Shown: piece by piece, positions 15,264 through 16,391 of the stretch
Position numbering within the stretch: the first letter of the stretch is position 1
Layout: every line of letters begins with the position of its first letter
Assembly (NCBI GenBank): GCA_016210245.1
Contig: JACQUR010000015.1
Span: forward strand, 1 to 16,391
Source: Chloroflexota bacterium
Lineage (GTDB): Bacteria > Chloroflexota > UBA6077 > JACQUR01
Length of the DNA: 16,391 bases
Direction: 5' to 3'
Notes under the pieces: generated by a model
Database searches by the model: none
What the model saw: only the letters and a program-made list of their open reading frames with translations
Told to the model about the DNA's origin: nothing
Position numbers and translations under genes: made by a program

Positions 15264-16391
15264 ATGGAGCAGTACGACCTGAGCAAGATCCACTTCCCGG
15301 ACCACCACGGCGAGGACGAGCCTGCGGACGGCGCGCTGGCCGAGGCGGAGGTGCGCAACGCGCTCTGGAAAGTGGACAACGTCGAACTGGCCACGGTGGG
15401 CATCGACGTCGGCTCGTCCACCTCCCACCTGATGTTCTCACGCATTCACCTGCAGCGGTTGACCCAGTACCTCTCCAGCCGCTTCGTGGTGGTGCGGCGC
15501 GAGGTGCTGTGGCGCTCGCCCATCTGGCTCACCCCCTACCTGGCCGACAACCGCATCGACGCCGAGCGCCTGGGCGAGTACTTCGCCTGGGCGTACCGCG
15601 AGGCGGGGCTGGGCCAGGCGGACGTGGACAGCGGGGCGGTCATCCTGACCGGGGAGGCGCTCAAGCGCTCCAACGCCCGCGCCATCGCCGACCTGTTCGC
15701 CGAGCAGGCCGGCAAGTTCGTGTGCGCCTCGGCCGGCCACAACCTGGAGGCGATCATGGCCGCCCACGGCTCCGGCGCAGTCGCGCTCTCGCGTCGCAGC
15801 GGGCAGGTGGTGCTCAACGTGGACGTGGGCGGCGGGACGAGCAAGCTGGCGCTGGTGCGCGCCGGCGAGGTGCTCGATACGGCGGCCATCGCGGTGGGCG
15901 GCCGCCTGGTGGCCACCGATGGCGACGGGCGGGTGGTGCGCATCGAGTCGCCCGCGCGCCAGGTGGCCGAGGCGCTGGGCCTGCCGCTGGCCCTGGGCCA
16001 GCCGCTGGGCGCCGAGACGGCGCGCGCCCTGGCCCGCGCCCTGGCCCGCTTGCTGGTCGACCTGGTGCGCGGGGAGCCGCGGTCTGCGCTCGGCGAGGCG
16101 CTCCTGCTCACCCCGCCGCTCCAGCACGGCCTGCCCGCGCCGCAGGCAATCACCTTCTCCGGTGGCGTGGCCGAGTACCTGTACGGACGCGAGACGCGGG
16201 ACTACGGCGACCTGGCGCTCCAGCTCGCCCAGGAGGTGCAGGCGGCGATCGCGGCCGGGCGGTTGCCCGCGCCGGTGGTCGAGGCGAGCGAGCGCATCCG
16301 GGCCACGGTGATCGGCGCCTCCCAGTTCTCGGTCCAGCTCTCCGGCAACACCATCGCCATCTCCGACCCCTCCCTGCTGCCGGTCCACAAC
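15264..16391 (+). CDS. eutA: EutA-like ammonia-lyase reactivating ATPase, 3'-truncated by the window
   Basis: The first 376 residues of a protein that E. coli EutA (about 470 residues) resembles along its length. It has an actin/Hsp70-type nucleotide fold: phosphate-1 loop VGIDVGSSTSHLMFSRI (45-61), VDSGAVILTGEALKRSNAR, CASAGHNLEAIMAAHGSGA, phosphate-2 loop LNVDVGGGTSKLALV (184-198), VGGRLVATD, and adenosine-binding SGGVAEYLYG (299-308). EutA exchanges inactivated cobalamin on ethanolamine ammonia-lyase using ATP. About 44 residues precede the first loop, longer than in E. coli. ATG 15264 is used; an in-frame GTG at 15249 overlaps the bicupin stop and is also possible. It shares a transcript with the bicupin gene. 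No lyase genes (eutB, eutC) are in view. Confidence 0.88.
   Translation, partial: MEQYDLSKIHFPDHHGEDEPADGALAEAEVRNALWKVDNVELATVGIDVGSSTSHLMFSRIHLQRLTQYLSSRFVVVRREVLWRSPIWLTPYLADNRIDAERLGEYFAWAYREAGLGQADVDSGAVILTGEALKRSNARAIADLFAEQAGKFVCASAGHNLEAIMAAHGSGAVALSRRSGQVVLNVDVGGGTSKLALVRAGEVLDTAAIAVGGRLVATDGDGRVVRIESPARQVAEALGLPLALGQPLGAETARALARALARLLVDLVRGEPRSALGEALLLTPPLQHGLPAPQAITFSGGVAEYLYGRETRDYGDLALQLAQEVQAAIAAGRLPAPVVEASERIRATVIGASQFSVQLSGNTIAISDPSLLPVHN

Overview
The window is a GC-rich bacterial chromosome segment with densely packed genes and no rRNA, tRNA or CRISPR. I infer a member of the Chloroflexota. The reasons are the style of the proteins (GWWIV-type MFS carrier, short HlyD-like adaptors) and intergenic DNA full of palindromes and 7-bp tandem repeats. 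Neither reason is proof, and no marker gene is present.

Layout. (1) 2-1675: 3' part of a type III-like restriction helicase-nuclease. (2) 1676-2117: gene-free, with two copies of a 42-bp palindromic repeat and a TATAAT box. (3) 2118-3437: MFS transporter. (4) 3495-6380, plus strand: an ABC-2 type exporter of adaptor, permease and ATPase. The ATPase is separated from the permease by a nested inverted repeat. (5) 8977-6402, minus strand: a second three-part exporter (MacB/FtsX-like permease, LolD/MacB-like ATPase, adaptor) that converges on the first. (6) 8978-9106: a divergent promoter region filled by a large imperfect inverted repeat. (7) 9107-14344, plus strand: five overlapping genes for nucleotide-sugar metabolism and loading of a sugar phosphate onto a lipid carrier (two SDR epimerase-like proteins, a TIM-barrel isomerase-like protein, a CapD/FlaA1-like 4,6-dehydratase, a WecA-like transferase). 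(8) 14173-16391: a bicupin followed by an EutA-like ATPase that runs off the window.

How they fit together. The five-gene block probably makes a modified UDP-sugar and starts a cell-surface glycan; the later glycosyltransferases and flippase are not here. The two exporters are each complete as a minimal set, and both adaptors lack the long alpha-helical hairpin that reaches TolC-like channels. This agrees with a cell without a conventional outer membrane. The bicupin/EutA pair suggests activation of a B12-dependent ammonia-lyase-like enzyme encoded beyond the right edge.

Odd points: the WecA-like protein departs from two active-site motifs and its frame runs 172 bp into the bicupin gene, perhaps after loss of one G in a G-run. 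The first SDR lacks the catalytic Tyr. Repeats form or touch the ends of several genes.
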